A DNA stretch of 64,000 nt from contig JAWCQZ010000005.1 in NCBI GenBank assembly GCA_038869515.1, positions 1 through 64,000 on the forward strand. The letters are read 5' to 3'. This DNA is from JAWCQZ01 sp038869515 [NCBI: Halobacteria archaeon] (GTDB lineage: Archaea > Halobacteriota > Syntropharchaeia > JACQPP01). Positions within the stretch are counted from its first letter, which is position 1, and every line of letters starts with the position of its first letter. Below are positions 7,537-14,496 of this stretch, one piece after another. A model generated the notes under the pieces. The model searched no databases. It was not told the DNA's origin and saw only the letters and a list, made by a program, of their open reading frames with translations. The translations under genes and the position numbers were made by a program.

Positions 7537-9471
7537 TCAGTGGGGGGGGGCGGCGGGCTTGGGGGAAGGCCGCTCCAGGATGTTTCCCACCCGCGCCTCG
7601 GTGACCCACGCCTTGATTTTCTCGAGGAAGCCCTGCTTCTTCCAGCCGATGAGGGCGTGCTGGAGGACGTCCTCGATGTGCTCGACCGGGACGATTTCAA
7701 TCTGGCTCTTGTAAGCGCTCTCGATGAGGACGTCCCCCTGGTTCGCCTTGGGGACGAGGACCTTCTTGATGCCCGCCATGGCCGCGGCCTCCACTTTGTA
7801 GGTGACGCCGCCCACCGGCAGGACGTCGCCCCGGACGGAGAGGGAACCGGTCATGGCGATGCCCTGGTCCACCGGAATCCCCTCCAGCGCCGAGATGACA
7901 GCGGTGGCGATGGCGATGGAGGCGGAGTCGCCCTCCACCCCCTCGTGGGTCCCCACGAACTGGATGTGGATGTCCTTCGCCGTCAGGTCCTGGCCGGTGA
8001 CCCGCTTGATGATGGCCGACACGTTCTGGACCGACTCCTGGGCGATCTCCTGGAGGCGGCCGGTCGCGATGACGCGCCCCTCCTCCTTGGACTGGGCGGG
8101 AGTCACCTCCGCCATGACGGGGGTCACGACGCCGGCGTTCTCGCCGATGACCGCGAGGCCGTTCACCCGGCCCGTCTCGGGCCCGATGTTGCGGATCTGG
8201 TAGTACTCCTTCTTCCGCTCCAGGAACTGGTCGGCCAACTGCTGCTCCACCGACTTCGCCATCTTCTTGGCGGAGAGGACGTGGCGCGCGGTGGTCACGG
8301 GCGCCCCCTCGGCCCGGGCGATGTCGCCGGAGACCCGGACCAGGCCCCCGAGGTCCCGCAGGATGAGGGTCAGGTGGCCCTTCCGGCCCGCCCGCCGCCG
8401 GGCCTCCCGGACGATTTCGCCCACCGCCTCCCGGTCGAAGTGGGGGACCTTGCCGTCCTTGGAGACCTCCTGCGCGACGAAGCGGACCAATTTCCTCCGG
8501 TTCTCGGGCGTGTCCTCCATGGTGTCCTTCATGTAGACCTCGTAGCCGTAGCCCTTGATGCGGCTGCGGAGGGCGGGGTGCATGCCGCGCATGGCGTCGA
8601 GGTTCCCCGCGGCCACCATGACGAAATCGCAGGGCACGGGGTCGGTCTTGACCATCGCCCCCGAGGAGCGCTCCGACTGGCCGGTGATGGAGAACTCCTT
8701 CTCCTGCAGGGCGGTCAGGAGGTTCTGCTGCGACTCGATGCGGAGGGTGTTGATTTCGTCGATGAAGAGGACACCGCGGTGGGCCTTGTGGATGGAGCCC
8801 CCCTCGACCCGCTCGTGGGCGGGGGTCTCGAGTCCTCCGCTCTGGAAAGGGTCGTGCCGGACATCCCCCAGCAGGGCCCCGGCGTGGGCCCCCGTGGCGT
8901 CCACGTAGGGGCAGGCCTCCTTCCCGGAGTTGTTCACCAGGAGTTTCGGGACCCGGACGGTCTCCTTGGGGAGGACCGTCCGCATGGCCATGAAGAATAG
9001 CGAGGCCGCGACGAACCCCAGGAAGAGGCCGAGGACCCCCGCCGACAGGAGCCCCAGGAGGGGGAAGAGGATGATGAACATGAGAAGCATGGTCTGGCGC
9101 GCCTGCATCCGCTCCCGGGCCTCGGCCTTGGCGGCATCCACAATCTCCTTGCCCCGGCCGGCGGGGACGACCTTGATTTTCGGGTTGTTGGAGTCTTCCG
9201 GGTTGAAGTAGACCAGAAGGTCCTGGAGCTCCTCCTTCGGCAGCAGTTCGGCCATGGCCCGGGCGAGCATGGACTTCCCGGTCCCCGGGGTTCCGATCAT
9301 CAGGACGTGGCGCCGCTGGACGGCCCCCTTCTTGATGACCTCGACCCCGTGCTCCTGGCCGATGACCTGGTCAATCAGGCGCTTCGGGACCTCGATCTGC
9401 TTGGTGGTCTCGAACTCGAGGCCGCCCAGAGGATCGCTCTCTTCGGCCTCGTCCTGCGCGTCCGGCTTCAT
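7537..9471 (-). CDS. lonB: Archaeal membrane-bound ATP-dependent protease LonB
   Basis: LonB degrades unfolded and regulatory proteins at the cytoplasmic membrane. The 644 residues run as follows: AAA+ domain with Walker A GTPGTGKS near residue 60, an insertion with two membrane helices at about 128-165 (the archaeal LonB hallmark), Walker B GVLFIDEIN near 232, then the protease domain with catalytic Ser516 (EGDSAS) and Lys559 (TYKVEAA). The 43-residue Ser-Lys spacing is the expected one. A TATA-like CTTTATTATCC lies about 34 bases upstream of the ATG at 9471, giving a short leader. The Pro/Ala-rich last 15 residues look disordered. Confidence 0.95.
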   Translation of the reverse strand: MKPDAQDEAEESDPLGGLEFETTKQIEVPKRLIDQVIGQEHGVEVIKKGAVQRRHVLMIGTPGTGKSMLARAMAELLPKEELQDLLVYFNPEDSNNPKIKVVPAGRGKEIVDAAKAEARERMQARQTMLLMFIILFPLLGLLSAGVLGLFLGFVAASLFFMAMRTVLPKETVRVPKLLVNNSGKEACPYVDATGAHAGALLGDVRHDPFQSGGLETPAHERVEGGSIHKAHRGVLFIDEINTLRIESQQNLLTALQEKEFSITGQSERSSGAMVKTDPVPCDFVMVAAGNLDAMRGMHPALRSRIKGYGYEVYMKDTMEDTPENRRKLVRFVAQEVSKDGKVPHFDREAVGEIVREARRRAGRKGHLTLILRDLGGLVRVSGDIARAEGAPVTTARHVLSAKKMAKSVEQQLADQFLERKKEYYQIRNIGPETGRVNGLAVIGENAGVVTPVMAEVTPAQSKEEGRVIATGRLQEIAQESVQNVSAIIKRVTGQDLTAKDIHIQFVGTHEGVEGDSASIAIATAVISALEGIPVDQGIAMTGSLSVRGDVLPVGGVTYKVEAAAMAGIKKVLVPKANQGDVLIESAYKSQIEIVPVEHIEDVLQHALIGWKKQGFLEKIKAWVTEARVGNILERPSPKPAAPPH

Positions 9472-9591
9472 CCTGACTGGTTCTTACCCGTTAAACGGAT
9501 AATAAAGGTGCTCCGCAAAGCCCGCGCCCGGGGGCCGGTGGAGCGACAAGAGAGAGAATTTCCGCGAGGTGCCCGTGGCTGGAGCGCGCGG

Positions 9592-9616
9592 GGGAGGGGG
9601 GCGGTGCCCCCCTCCC
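9592..9616 (-). terminator. Strong GC hairpin just 3' of tRNA-Arg
   Basis: An 11-bp perfect stem (9592-9602 with 9606-9616) closed by a 3-base loop lies ten bases past the tRNA 3' end. It has no T-run, so it may be an RNA-processing or stability element rather than a classical archaeal terminator. Confidence 0.35.
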
Positions 9617-9625
9617 GGCGACAGT

Positions 9626-9701
9626 CGGGCGCGAGGGGATTTGAACCCCCGGTCTCCAGCTTAGAAGGCTGGCGCCTTGGTCCGGACTTGGCTACGCGCC
9701 C
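9626..9701 (-). tRNA. tRNA-Arg, anticodon UCU
   Basis: Read on the minus strand this 76-base segment folds as a full cloverleaf. The acceptor stem GGGCGCG/CGCGCCC has 7 perfect pairs, and a D arm follows. The anticodon stem CCAGC/GCTGG has the loop CTTCTAA, giving anticodon UCU (codons AGA/AGG). There is a 5-base variable loop and a T arm with loop TTCAAAT. The discriminator base is G, CCA is not encoded, and there is no intron. It lies between lonB and a RAD55-like gene, all on the minus strand. Confidence 0.95.
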
Positions 9702-9739
9702 TGTCGGCGCCCGCTCGTGATTCGACGGCTGGCGCGGGG

Positions 9740-9787
9740 GCAAAAACGCTGCCCCCGCCCGCTTCGCGGGCTCGGGCGCGTTTTTGC
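9740..9787. repeat. Inverted repeat upstream of tRNA-Arg
   Basis: GCAAAAACGC (9740-9749) and GCGTTTTTGC (9778-9787) form a perfect 10-bp inverted repeat. A nested CCCGC/GCGGG hairpin with a TTC loop fills the interior. On the minus strand the second arm reads GCAAAAACGC followed by the inner hairpin, so the whole could end transcription of the RAD55-like gene before the tRNA. Confidence 0.5.
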
Positions 9788-9790
9788 AAG

Positions 9791-9844
9791 GTTGCCATTC
9801 ATCCCGCATGGCGATTCCGCAAAACCTGACCCGAGCGAAGCGAG
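9791..9844 (-). repeat. Repeated 3'-UTR element, copy A
   Basis: This element begins 11 bases after the stop codon of the RAD55-like gene. It contains a short hairpin (GTTGCCAT at 9791-9798 with ATGGCGAT at 9808-9815) and a 28-base block (9817-9844) that matches 27 of 28 bases of 11271-11298. Copy B sits at the same place after argC. On the minus strand the order is a CTCGCTTCGCTCGGG hairpin, a GTTTTGCGG stretch, then the GCCAT/ATGGC hairpin. Confidence 0.6.
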
Positions 9845-9855
9845 GGCCGGAAAAA

Positions 9856-10632
9856 TCATCTGATCTTTCCCGCGGAGGCCAATATCGTGTAGAGCGGGCT
9901 CTGGATTTCGATGCCGTGGTCGGTGATGGAGTAGGCCCGCATGTCCCGGCTGTGCTTGATCCAGCGCATTTTCTTCACCTGGACGATGTAGAGGAAGAGC
10001 GAGAAGTCCTCGGGCTGGTAGTGGCGGAGGAGGACAAGGCCGTCGGAGGCGTATTCCGCCATGCCGTATTTCGACCGGGTCTGGCTCTCGTCGCTCTCGG
10101 CGCTGAAGATGGCCGTGGCCCCCAGGTTCTTGATGATGCGCCGGAGGTGGAGCATCCGGGCCCGCCGCTCGGTGTCGCTCTTGCAGAGGTCGTCGTACTC
10201 GGTGATGGAGTCCAGGGCGATGATTTCGGCGCCCGATTCCTGCAGGATGCGGGGGAGCGTGTCGAGGTAGTCCGAGGTGATCTTGCTCCCCGCCTCAATC
10301 TCCACAATCTCGACGTGGCGCAGGTCGAGTTGGCCCGACTCGGCGTAGGGCCGGAAGTCCCAGCCGAAGGAGAGGGCGTTGGTGACGACCGACTCCTCGT
10401 CGTCCGAGGCGCTGATGTAGAGGCACCGCTTGCCCTGGCGCAGGTGGTGGTAGATGAACTGGAGGGCGAAGATGGTCTTCCCGGCCCCGGTGGGCCCCGA
10501 GACCACAATCACGTGGCCGGGGAGGAGGCCGCCCCCGAGCATCTCGTCCAGGCCGGCGGTGCCCGTCGAAACGCGCTCCGTCGGAAGACCTCCCGCCTTG
10601 AGGCTTCGGCCGGCTTGCTGGGTGGCGGCCAT
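9856..10632 (-). CDS. RAD55/KaiC-like RecA-superfamily ATPase
   Basis: This 258-residue protein is a single RecA-fold domain with an intact Walker A (GPTGAGKT, residues 46-53) after the TGTAGLDEMLGGGL lead-in typical of KaiC and RAD55 proteins. A Walker B-like EIIALDS lies near residue 135. Such archaeal proteins are thought to work in signalling, motility or DNA transactions; its partner is unknown. The start at ATG 10632 is chosen because the CTTAAG element at 10661-10666 lies about 31 bases upstream. Unlike the pair at 63-64 kb, its ATP site is complete. Confidence 0.85.
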   Translation of the reverse strand: MAATQQAGRSLKAGGLPTERVSTGTAGLDEMLGGGLLPGHVIVVSGPTGAGKTIFALQFIYHHLRQGKRCLYISASDDEESVVTNALSFGWDFRPYAESGQLDLRHVEIVEIEAGSKITSDYLDTLPRILQESGAEIIALDSITEYDDLCKSDTERRARMLHLRRIIKNLGATAIFSAESDESQTRSKYGMAEYASDGLVLLRHYQPEDFSLFLYIVQVKKMRWIKHSRDMRAYSITDHGIEIQSPLYTILASAGKIR

Positions 10633-10658
10633 GGTGTGTTCGGGGTTGGGCCCCGGCG

Positions 10659-10668
10659 CTCTTAAGCC
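10659..10668. promoter_or_regulatory. Palindromic TATA-like box shared by two divergent genes
   Basis: A single palindromic CTTAAG at 10661-10666 lies 28.5 bases from the GTG at 10692 and 31.5 bases from the ATG at 10632 on the other strand. No other AT-rich hexamer exists in the 59-base gap, so one element probably serves both directions. Confidence 0.45.
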
Positions 10669-10691
10669 TTCCTGACCCCGATAGTGGTTTC

Positions 10692-11261
10692 GTGGCCGGC
10701 ACACAAAAACGCATCGCCGTCGGGGGGACCTTCGACCCCTTGCACCGGGGGCACGAGGCGCTCTTCCGGCGGGCGTTCGCCCTGGCCGGTCCGGGGGGAG
10801 AGGTCCACGTCGGGCTCACCTCCGACCGCCTCGCGGGGCTGAAGGCGCGGCCCATCCGACCCTACGGCCTGCGGAGGCGCGATGTGGAGGATTTCCTGAG
10901 AGGACGGTTTCACGGGCGCAAATTCAGGGTCCGCAAACTGCTCCACCCCTGGGGCGCTGCGGCCCGGGAGCCCTACGACGCCCTGGTGGTCTCCCCGGAG
11001 ACCGCGCCGGCGGCTGAGGCCCTCAACCGGGGGCGGAGGGAGCGGGGGCTGATGCCCGTGCGGGTGGTGACGGTCCCCCATGTTCTGGCGCAGGACGGCA
11101 AGGTGCTCTCCTCGACCCGGATTGCGAGGGGAGAGGTGGACCGGCGGGGAAGGGTCCTCCTTTCCGCCCCTCGCTTCGCTCGGGCCGGGGCGCGGAACCC
11201 TGCCCTCCGCTCGCGCGCTTCGCGCGCCCGCTCCGGACGGGTTCCGCGGGAGTTGCCATGA
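10692..11261 (+). CDS. coaD: Phosphopantetheine adenylyltransferase, archaeal type
   Basis: The protein adenylates 4'-phosphopantetheine in coenzyme A synthesis. The nucleotidyltransferase motif GTFDPLHRGH is at residues 12-21 and the second ATP motif appears as SSTRI near residue 138. It starts with GTG at 10692, placed 28 bases after the CTTAAG box. The enzyme core ends near residue 155. The last 35 residues are an Arg/Ala/Pro-rich tail encoded by overlapping GC-rich inverted repeats (11169-11260), so the tail looks like an added, non-functional extension. Confidence 0.85.
   Translation: MAGTQKRIAVGGTFDPLHRGHEALFRRAFALAGPGGEVHVGLTSDRLAGLKARPIRPYGLRRRDVEDFLRGRFHGRKFRVRKLLHPWGAAAREPYDALVVSPETAPAAEALNRGRRERGLMPVRVVTVPHVLAQDGKVLSSTRIARGEVDRRGRVLLSAPRFARAGARNPALRSRASRARSGRVPRELP
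11191..11248. repeat. Inverted repeat inside the 3' end of coaD
   Basis: CGCGGAACCC (11191-11200) and GGGTTCCGCG (11239-11248) form a perfect 10-bp stem with a nested GCGCG/CGCGC hairpin. It encodes part of the low-complexity tail of CoaD. Confidence 0.55.
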
Positions 11262-11298
11262 ATGGCAACCCCGCAAAACGTGACCCGAGCGAAGCGAG
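11252..11298 (-). repeat. Repeated 3'-UTR element, copy B
   Basis: This is the counterpart of 9791-9844. A perfect 8-bp hairpin (11252-11259 with 11262-11269) and a 28-base block (11271-11298, 27/28 identical to copy A) lie 16 bases past the argC stop codon. The hairpin sequence differs from copy A but the pairing is kept. Confidence 0.6.
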
Positions 11299-11314
11299 CC
11301 GGGCACGGAGGAAA

Positions 11315-12373
11315 TCAGGTCGGCATCAACCCCAGCCGCTCGTCCAGTCCCAGCATGAGGTTCATGTTCTGCACCGCCTGCGACGCGCCCCCCTTGCCGA
11401 GGTTGTCGAGGACTGAAATGAGCAGCAGCCGCTTCCGGTCCTGGAAGAGGGAGACCTTGCAGAGGTTGGTGTTGTTCACGTCCTTCACCGAGATGGCGAC
11501 CGGCTCCCGGGGCGACTCGACGAACTTCGCGAAGGGCTCCCGGGCGTAGGCGCGCGCATACTCCGCCTTCAGGGCCGACTCGTCCAACTCCTTCTTCGGG
11601 AAGACCGTCACGGTCGCGTGGATGCCCTGGAGCAGCGGGACGAGGTGGGGGGTGAAGTGGATGGTGGCCCTGGCCCCGGAGTAGTCGGCCAGGTTCCACT
11701 CCATCTCCGGGGTGTGGCGGTGGCCGGTTACCGCGTAGGCGACCATCTCCTCTCCAGCCCTGACCCGGGCGACGTAGGGGCGTTCGGCCGTCTTGGTCGG
11801 CTCGGCATTCGGGTCGCCGGCGCCGGTGGTCCCGGAGAGGGCGTCCACGACGACCCGGTCGGTGTCGATGGAGCCGAGGAACTTCTTCAGCGGCGCGAGG
11901 GCGAGGAGGGTTGCGGTCGGGTAGCAGCCCGGGTTGGCGACGTAGCGCGCCTTGCGGATGCGCGCGCGAAAGAGTTCCGGCAGGCCGTAGGCCCGCTCCT
12001 TGTAGAGGCGGTCGTCGGACGGGAAGGGGTAGTATTTCTCGTCCACCGACCGGTCGGCGATGCGGTATTTGCCGCCGAGGGTGACGACCCGGGTCCCGCT
12101 CGCGACCTGCGCCGGGATGCCGCCCCACCACGGACCGTCCGGGAGGGAGAAGAATGCGACGTCGGCGTCCGGGATCTTCTCCGGGCTCCCGAAGGTGATC
12201 CCGGCGCCCCGCTTCCCCGACCAGGGGAAGACCTCGGAGAGCTTCTTGCCGGCGAAGCGGCGGGAGAGCGGGGCGATGTCGGAGACCTCCGGATGGTCGA
12301 GGAGGTGGCGGAGGAGACGCTCCCCCATGTAGCCGGAGGCCCCGGCGACAGCGACGGAGAGGGATTTGGCCAT
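11315..12373 (-). CDS. argC: N-acetyl-gamma-glutamyl-phosphate reductase / LysW-type homologue
   Basis: The 352-residue protein reduces an acyl phosphate to the semialdehyde in arginine synthesis or, in many archaea, the LysW-linked lysine pathway. A Rossmann motif GASGYMG is at the N-terminus and the catalytic cysteine sits in NPGCYPTA near residue 149. A conserved GHRHTPEMEW block follows near 218. Without neighbouring arg or lys genes the choice between ArgC and LysY cannot be made. A TATA box (AAGTTAAGCC, minus strand) is centred 28 bases before the ATG. Confidence 0.85.
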   Translation of the reverse strand: MAKSLSVAVAGASGYMGERLLRHLLDHPEVSDIAPLSRRFAGKKLSEVFPWSGKRGAGITFGSPEKIPDADVAFFSLPDGPWWGGIPAQVASGTRVVTLGGKYRIADRSVDEKYYPFPSDDRLYKERAYGLPELFRARIRKARYVANPGCYPTATLLALAPLKKFLGSIDTDRVVVDALSGTTGAGDPNAEPTKTAERPYVARVRAGEEMVAYAVTGHRHTPEMEWNLADYSGARATIHFTPHLVPLLQGIHATVTVFPKKELDESALKAEYARAYAREPFAKFVESPREPVAISVKDVNNTNLCKVSLFQDRKRLLLISVLDNLGKGGASQAVQNMNLMLGLDERLGLMPT

Positions 12374-12505
12374 GGGGGAAAGGGGGCTTCGCGGGGCTTA
12401 ACTTTGCTGCGCCCGCGCCGTAGCAAATCCCTCCGCAAAAAACAGCATCTGGAGACCAATTATTCCGGAAGGCGTCTGCGCGCCCCGCCAACTCCGATTA
12501 GAGAT

Positions 12506-12525
12506 TTTGGAAAACCCCTTTTAAG
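12506..12525 (+). promoter_or_regulatory. Putative promoter of RNA-like element 1
   Basis: TGGAAAACCCC followed by TTTTAAG resembles an archaeal BRE plus TATA box. TTTAAG (12520-12525) starts 28 bases before the first base of the stem at 12548. The same layout precedes element 2. Confidence 0.5.
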
Positions 12526-12547
12526 CACCAGCGCCCAATGCCCCGTT

Positions 12548-12610
12548 GAGAGGTGGCAGAGGTTTCTGCCACGGATTGCTCCCTCCCTCCTCCCATGGCG
12601 GCCACCTCTC
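12548..12610 (+). ncRNA. Putative small structured RNA, copy 1
   Basis: The 63-base element is closed by a perfect 10-bp stem: GAGAGGTGGC (12548-12557) with GCCACCTCTC (12601-12610). Its 5' arm can instead form a local 8-bp hairpin, GTGGCAGA (12553-12560) with TCTGCCAC (12565-12572), so two folds compete. The interior holds an unpaired C/U-rich run (12579-12594). A paralogous copy with its own TATA box follows 155 bases downstream. No known RNA family is recognised, and a DNA-level role such as a protein-binding site remains possible. Confidence 0.45.
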
Positions 12611-12661
12611 TTCCTTCTCATCAACCACTCCCAAGAAGCGCCGAGAGAGTTGGGAAAGCCC

Positions 12662-12679
12662 GTGGAAAAGCCGTTTAAG
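12662..12679 (+). promoter_or_regulatory. Putative promoter of RNA-like element 2
   Basis: GTGGAAAAGCCG followed by TTTAAG (12674-12679) repeats the promoter pattern of element 1. TTTAAG starts 29 bases before the stem at 12703. Confidence 0.5.
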
Positions 12680-12702
12680 TCAATCCTGGGCCATGCCGGG
12701 TT

Positions 12703-12772
12703 GAGAGGTGGCACGGAAACTGCCACTCACATCCCTCCCCTCTTCCTCCTCCCTGGGGTGGCGCCACCTCTC
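12703..12772 (+). ncRNA. Putative small structured RNA, copy 2
   Basis: The 70-base element keeps the same closing stem, GAGAGGTGGC (12703-12712) with GCCACCTCTC (12763-12772). It keeps the competing local hairpin (GTGGCA 12708-12713 with TGCCAC 12721-12726) and a C/U-rich unpaired run (12731-12753). The bases between the arms differ strongly from copy 1 while every pairing is retained, which suggests selection on structure. The preceding ATGCC..GTTGAGAGGTGGCA block is shared with copy 1. Confidence 0.45.
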
Positions 12773-12782
12773 GCTGTCGCCG

Positions 12783-12813
12783 GGGGGAAAGGGGGCTTCA
12801 CCCCCTCTCCCCC
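12783..12813. repeat. G-rich hairpin of a repeated family
   Basis: Arms 12783-12795 and 12801-12813 pair over 13 positions with one mismatch around a CTTCA loop. Related G-rich arms occur at 12374-12390, 25741-25817 and 30243-30278. Confidence 0.5.
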
Positions 12814-12924
12814 TCGGCCTCAGACCCTCGCGTTCCGAAACGGAACGGGGTTGGGTCGGAGGCCTCGCCCCGTCCCCCATGCATTCGAACTCTCATTCCA
12901 GGATGCGGGCTCGTTCCCCGTCGG

Positions 12925-13305
12925 TCAGGCCCCGTCAGGCACGAACCCGAGGACCGCCCCGTCCCCCCTCGGGACCGGGACCGCCTTCACCTTCATGCCG
13001 GGGGTTACCTTCTCGGGCTCCACCTGGAGCAGCCCGAAAACCCGGGCCCCCTCCTGCAGCTCGACGACACCCACGCCGTAGGACTTCCACTCGGCGTGGC
13101 TCGCCGGGGGGACCCGGACGTAGGTCCAGGTCACCACCTTGCCCCTGCCGCTGAGGGGCGCGGGCTGCATCTTGGGGGACTGGCAGGAGAGGCAGGCCCC
13201 CCGGGGCACGCCGCTGTAGGCCCCGCACTGGCCGCACTTGAGGCCCATCAACCGGCCCCCCTTGAGGGACTCGACGAACTTCGCGTTGGGAAGGGGGAAC
13301 TCCAT
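12925..13305 (-). CDS. DUF35 OB-fold protein with rubredoxin-like zinc ribbon, thiolase partner
   Basis: The 126-residue protein has an N-terminal zinc ribbon (CGQC at about 24-27, CLSC at about 38-41) followed by an OB-fold (GKVVTWTYVRVPP, GVVELQEGARVFGLLQ). In archaea, DUF35 proteins bind thiolases, bridging acetoacetyl-CoA thiolase and HMG-CoA synthase. The gene starts two bases after the thiolase stop codon, which fits that partnership. No HMG-CoA synthase gene is in the window. Confidence 0.9.
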   Translation of the reverse strand: MEFPLPNAKFVESLKGGRLMGLKCGQCGAYSGVPRGACLSCQSPKMQPAPLSGRGKVVTWTYVRVPPASHAEWKSYGVGVVELQEGARVFGLLQVEPEKVTPGMKVKAVPVPRGDGAVLGFVPDGA

Positions 13306-13307
13306 GG

Positions 13308-14456
13308 TCACCGCCTGAAGATGTGGACCACGGCGGTCCCGCCCGAGCCGCCCACGTTGTGGGTCATGCCGATTTCCGCACCCTTGACCTGGTTCGTCGA
13401 CTTCCCGCGCAACTGGTTGACGATCTCGGCCGCCTGCGCAACCCCGGTCGCCCCGATGGGGTGCCCCTTCGACTTCAGCCCCCCGCTCGGGTTGGTCGGG
13501 ATGCGGCCGCCGACGTAGGTCTCGCCCTGCATCGCCGCCGGGCCGCCCTTGCCCGCGGGGAAGAAACCGAGTCCCTCGAGGGCCGCGACCTCGGCGATGG
13601 TGAAGCAGTCGTGCACCTCGACGACGTCGATCTCCTTGGGCTCCGCCTTCGCCTGCTGGTAGGCCTGCTTCGCGGCCCATTCGGTGGAGCGGATGCGGGA
13701 GGGGTCGGGCCGGTCGGCGATGTCCAGCGCCTCCGTGGCCTGGCCCGAGCCGGCAATCCAGACCGGGGCGTCGCACTCTTTCGCGACCTTCTCGGAGACC
13801 ACGAGGAGCGCCGCAGCGCCGTCGGAGAAGGGGCAGCAGTCGTAGAGCCGCAGGGGGTCGGCCACCGGAGCGCTCTTCATCGCGTCCTCGATGGCGATCT
13901 CCTTCTGGATCTGCGCCTTGGGGTTCTTCGCCCCGTGCTTGTGGTTCTTCACCGCCACGTGGCCCAGGTGCTCCAGGGTCGTCCCGTGCTTGAGCATGTG
14001 GGCCCGGGCCACCAGAGCGTAGTGGCCGGGGAAGGTGATGCCCGCCGCCGACTCGTAATAGGCGTCTCCGGCGGTGGCGAAGTACTCGGTGTTCTCCGCG
14101 GTCGATTTCTGCAGCACCCTCTCGGTCCCCGCCACCAGCGCGACGTCGTGGTAGCCCGCCGCCACGTCGCGGAATGCCGTGCGGAGGGCGGTCCCGCCGG
14201 AAGCGCAGGCGTTCTCGACGCGGACCGCGGGGACCCCGGGAATGCCGAGGGCGGACGCGGCCATGGGGCCCATGTGGGCCTGGCGCTCGGTCAACTCCCC
14301 GATGAAGTTCCCGACGTAGATGGCCTGGATGTCCTTGGGGGTCATCTCCGCCTCCATGAGGGCGTCGAGGCTCGCCTCGGCGAGCAGCTCCATCCCGGTC
14401 TTCGGGCTGCGGCCGAACTTGGTCACGCCGGCGCCGACGATTGCGACCCTTGCCAT
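13308..14456 (-). CDS. Thiolase-family acetyl-CoA C-acetyltransferase (SCP2-like)
   Basis: The 382-residue protein has the nucleophile region VENACASGGTALRTA (Cys near residue 85), a VHDCFTIAE block in the middle and the GHPIGATG motif near residue 330, as in archaeal thiolases and SCPx-like lipid-transfer thiolases. It would condense or cleave acyl-CoA, for example for mevalonate or fatty-acid use. The ATG at 14456 follows a TATA box (GGTTTATTCG on the minus strand, centre near 14484) by 28 bases, so it is leaderless. It forms an operon with the DUF35 gene. Confidence 0.9.
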   Translation of the reverse strand: MARVAIVGAGVTKFGRSPKTGMELLAEASLDALMEAEMTPKDIQAIYVGNFIGELTERQAHMGPMAASALGIPGVPAVRVENACASGGTALRTAFRDVAAGYHDVALVAGTERVLQKSTAENTEYFATAGDAYYESAAGITFPGHYALVARAHMLKHGTTLEHLGHVAVKNHKHGAKNPKAQIQKEIAIEDAMKSAPVADPLRLYDCCPFSDGAAALLVVSEKVAKECDAPVWIAGSGQATEALDIADRPDPSRIRSTEWAAKQAYQQAKAEPKEIDVVEVHDCFTIAEVAALEGLGFFPAGKGGPAAMQGETYVGGRIPTNPSGGLKSKGHPIGATGVAQAAEIVNQLRGKSTNQVKGAEIGMTHNVGGSGGTAVVHIFRR

Positions 14457-14496
14457 TGGGTGGCGTTGGAGGTCCCGCGAATAAACCTTGCTCGGC

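Larger units (their letters stand above)
12374..12924. other. 551-base gene-free stretch with two tandem RNA-like elements and GC hairpins
   Basis: No credible protein-coding frame was found here: long open frames across it are by-products of high GC and match nothing I recognise. It contains the argC promoter, two related structured elements (12548-12610 and 12703-12772) each behind a TATA box, a GGGGG-rich hairpin (12783-12813) and a short GTTCCG/CGGAAC hairpin (12832-12846). The first 17 bases (12374-12390) repeat exactly at 12783-12799. Confidence 0.6.

Noticed and set aside
12884-12900. A TTCGAAC-like loop suggesting a second tRNA
   Set aside because: The flanking bases do not form T-arm, acceptor or anticodon stems.
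11618-13081. A 487-codon open frame on the plus strand across argC and the gene-free stretch
   Set aside because: It runs antisense to argC and through the RNA-like elements, has shadow codon use and no recognisable domain. High GC makes long stopless frames common here.
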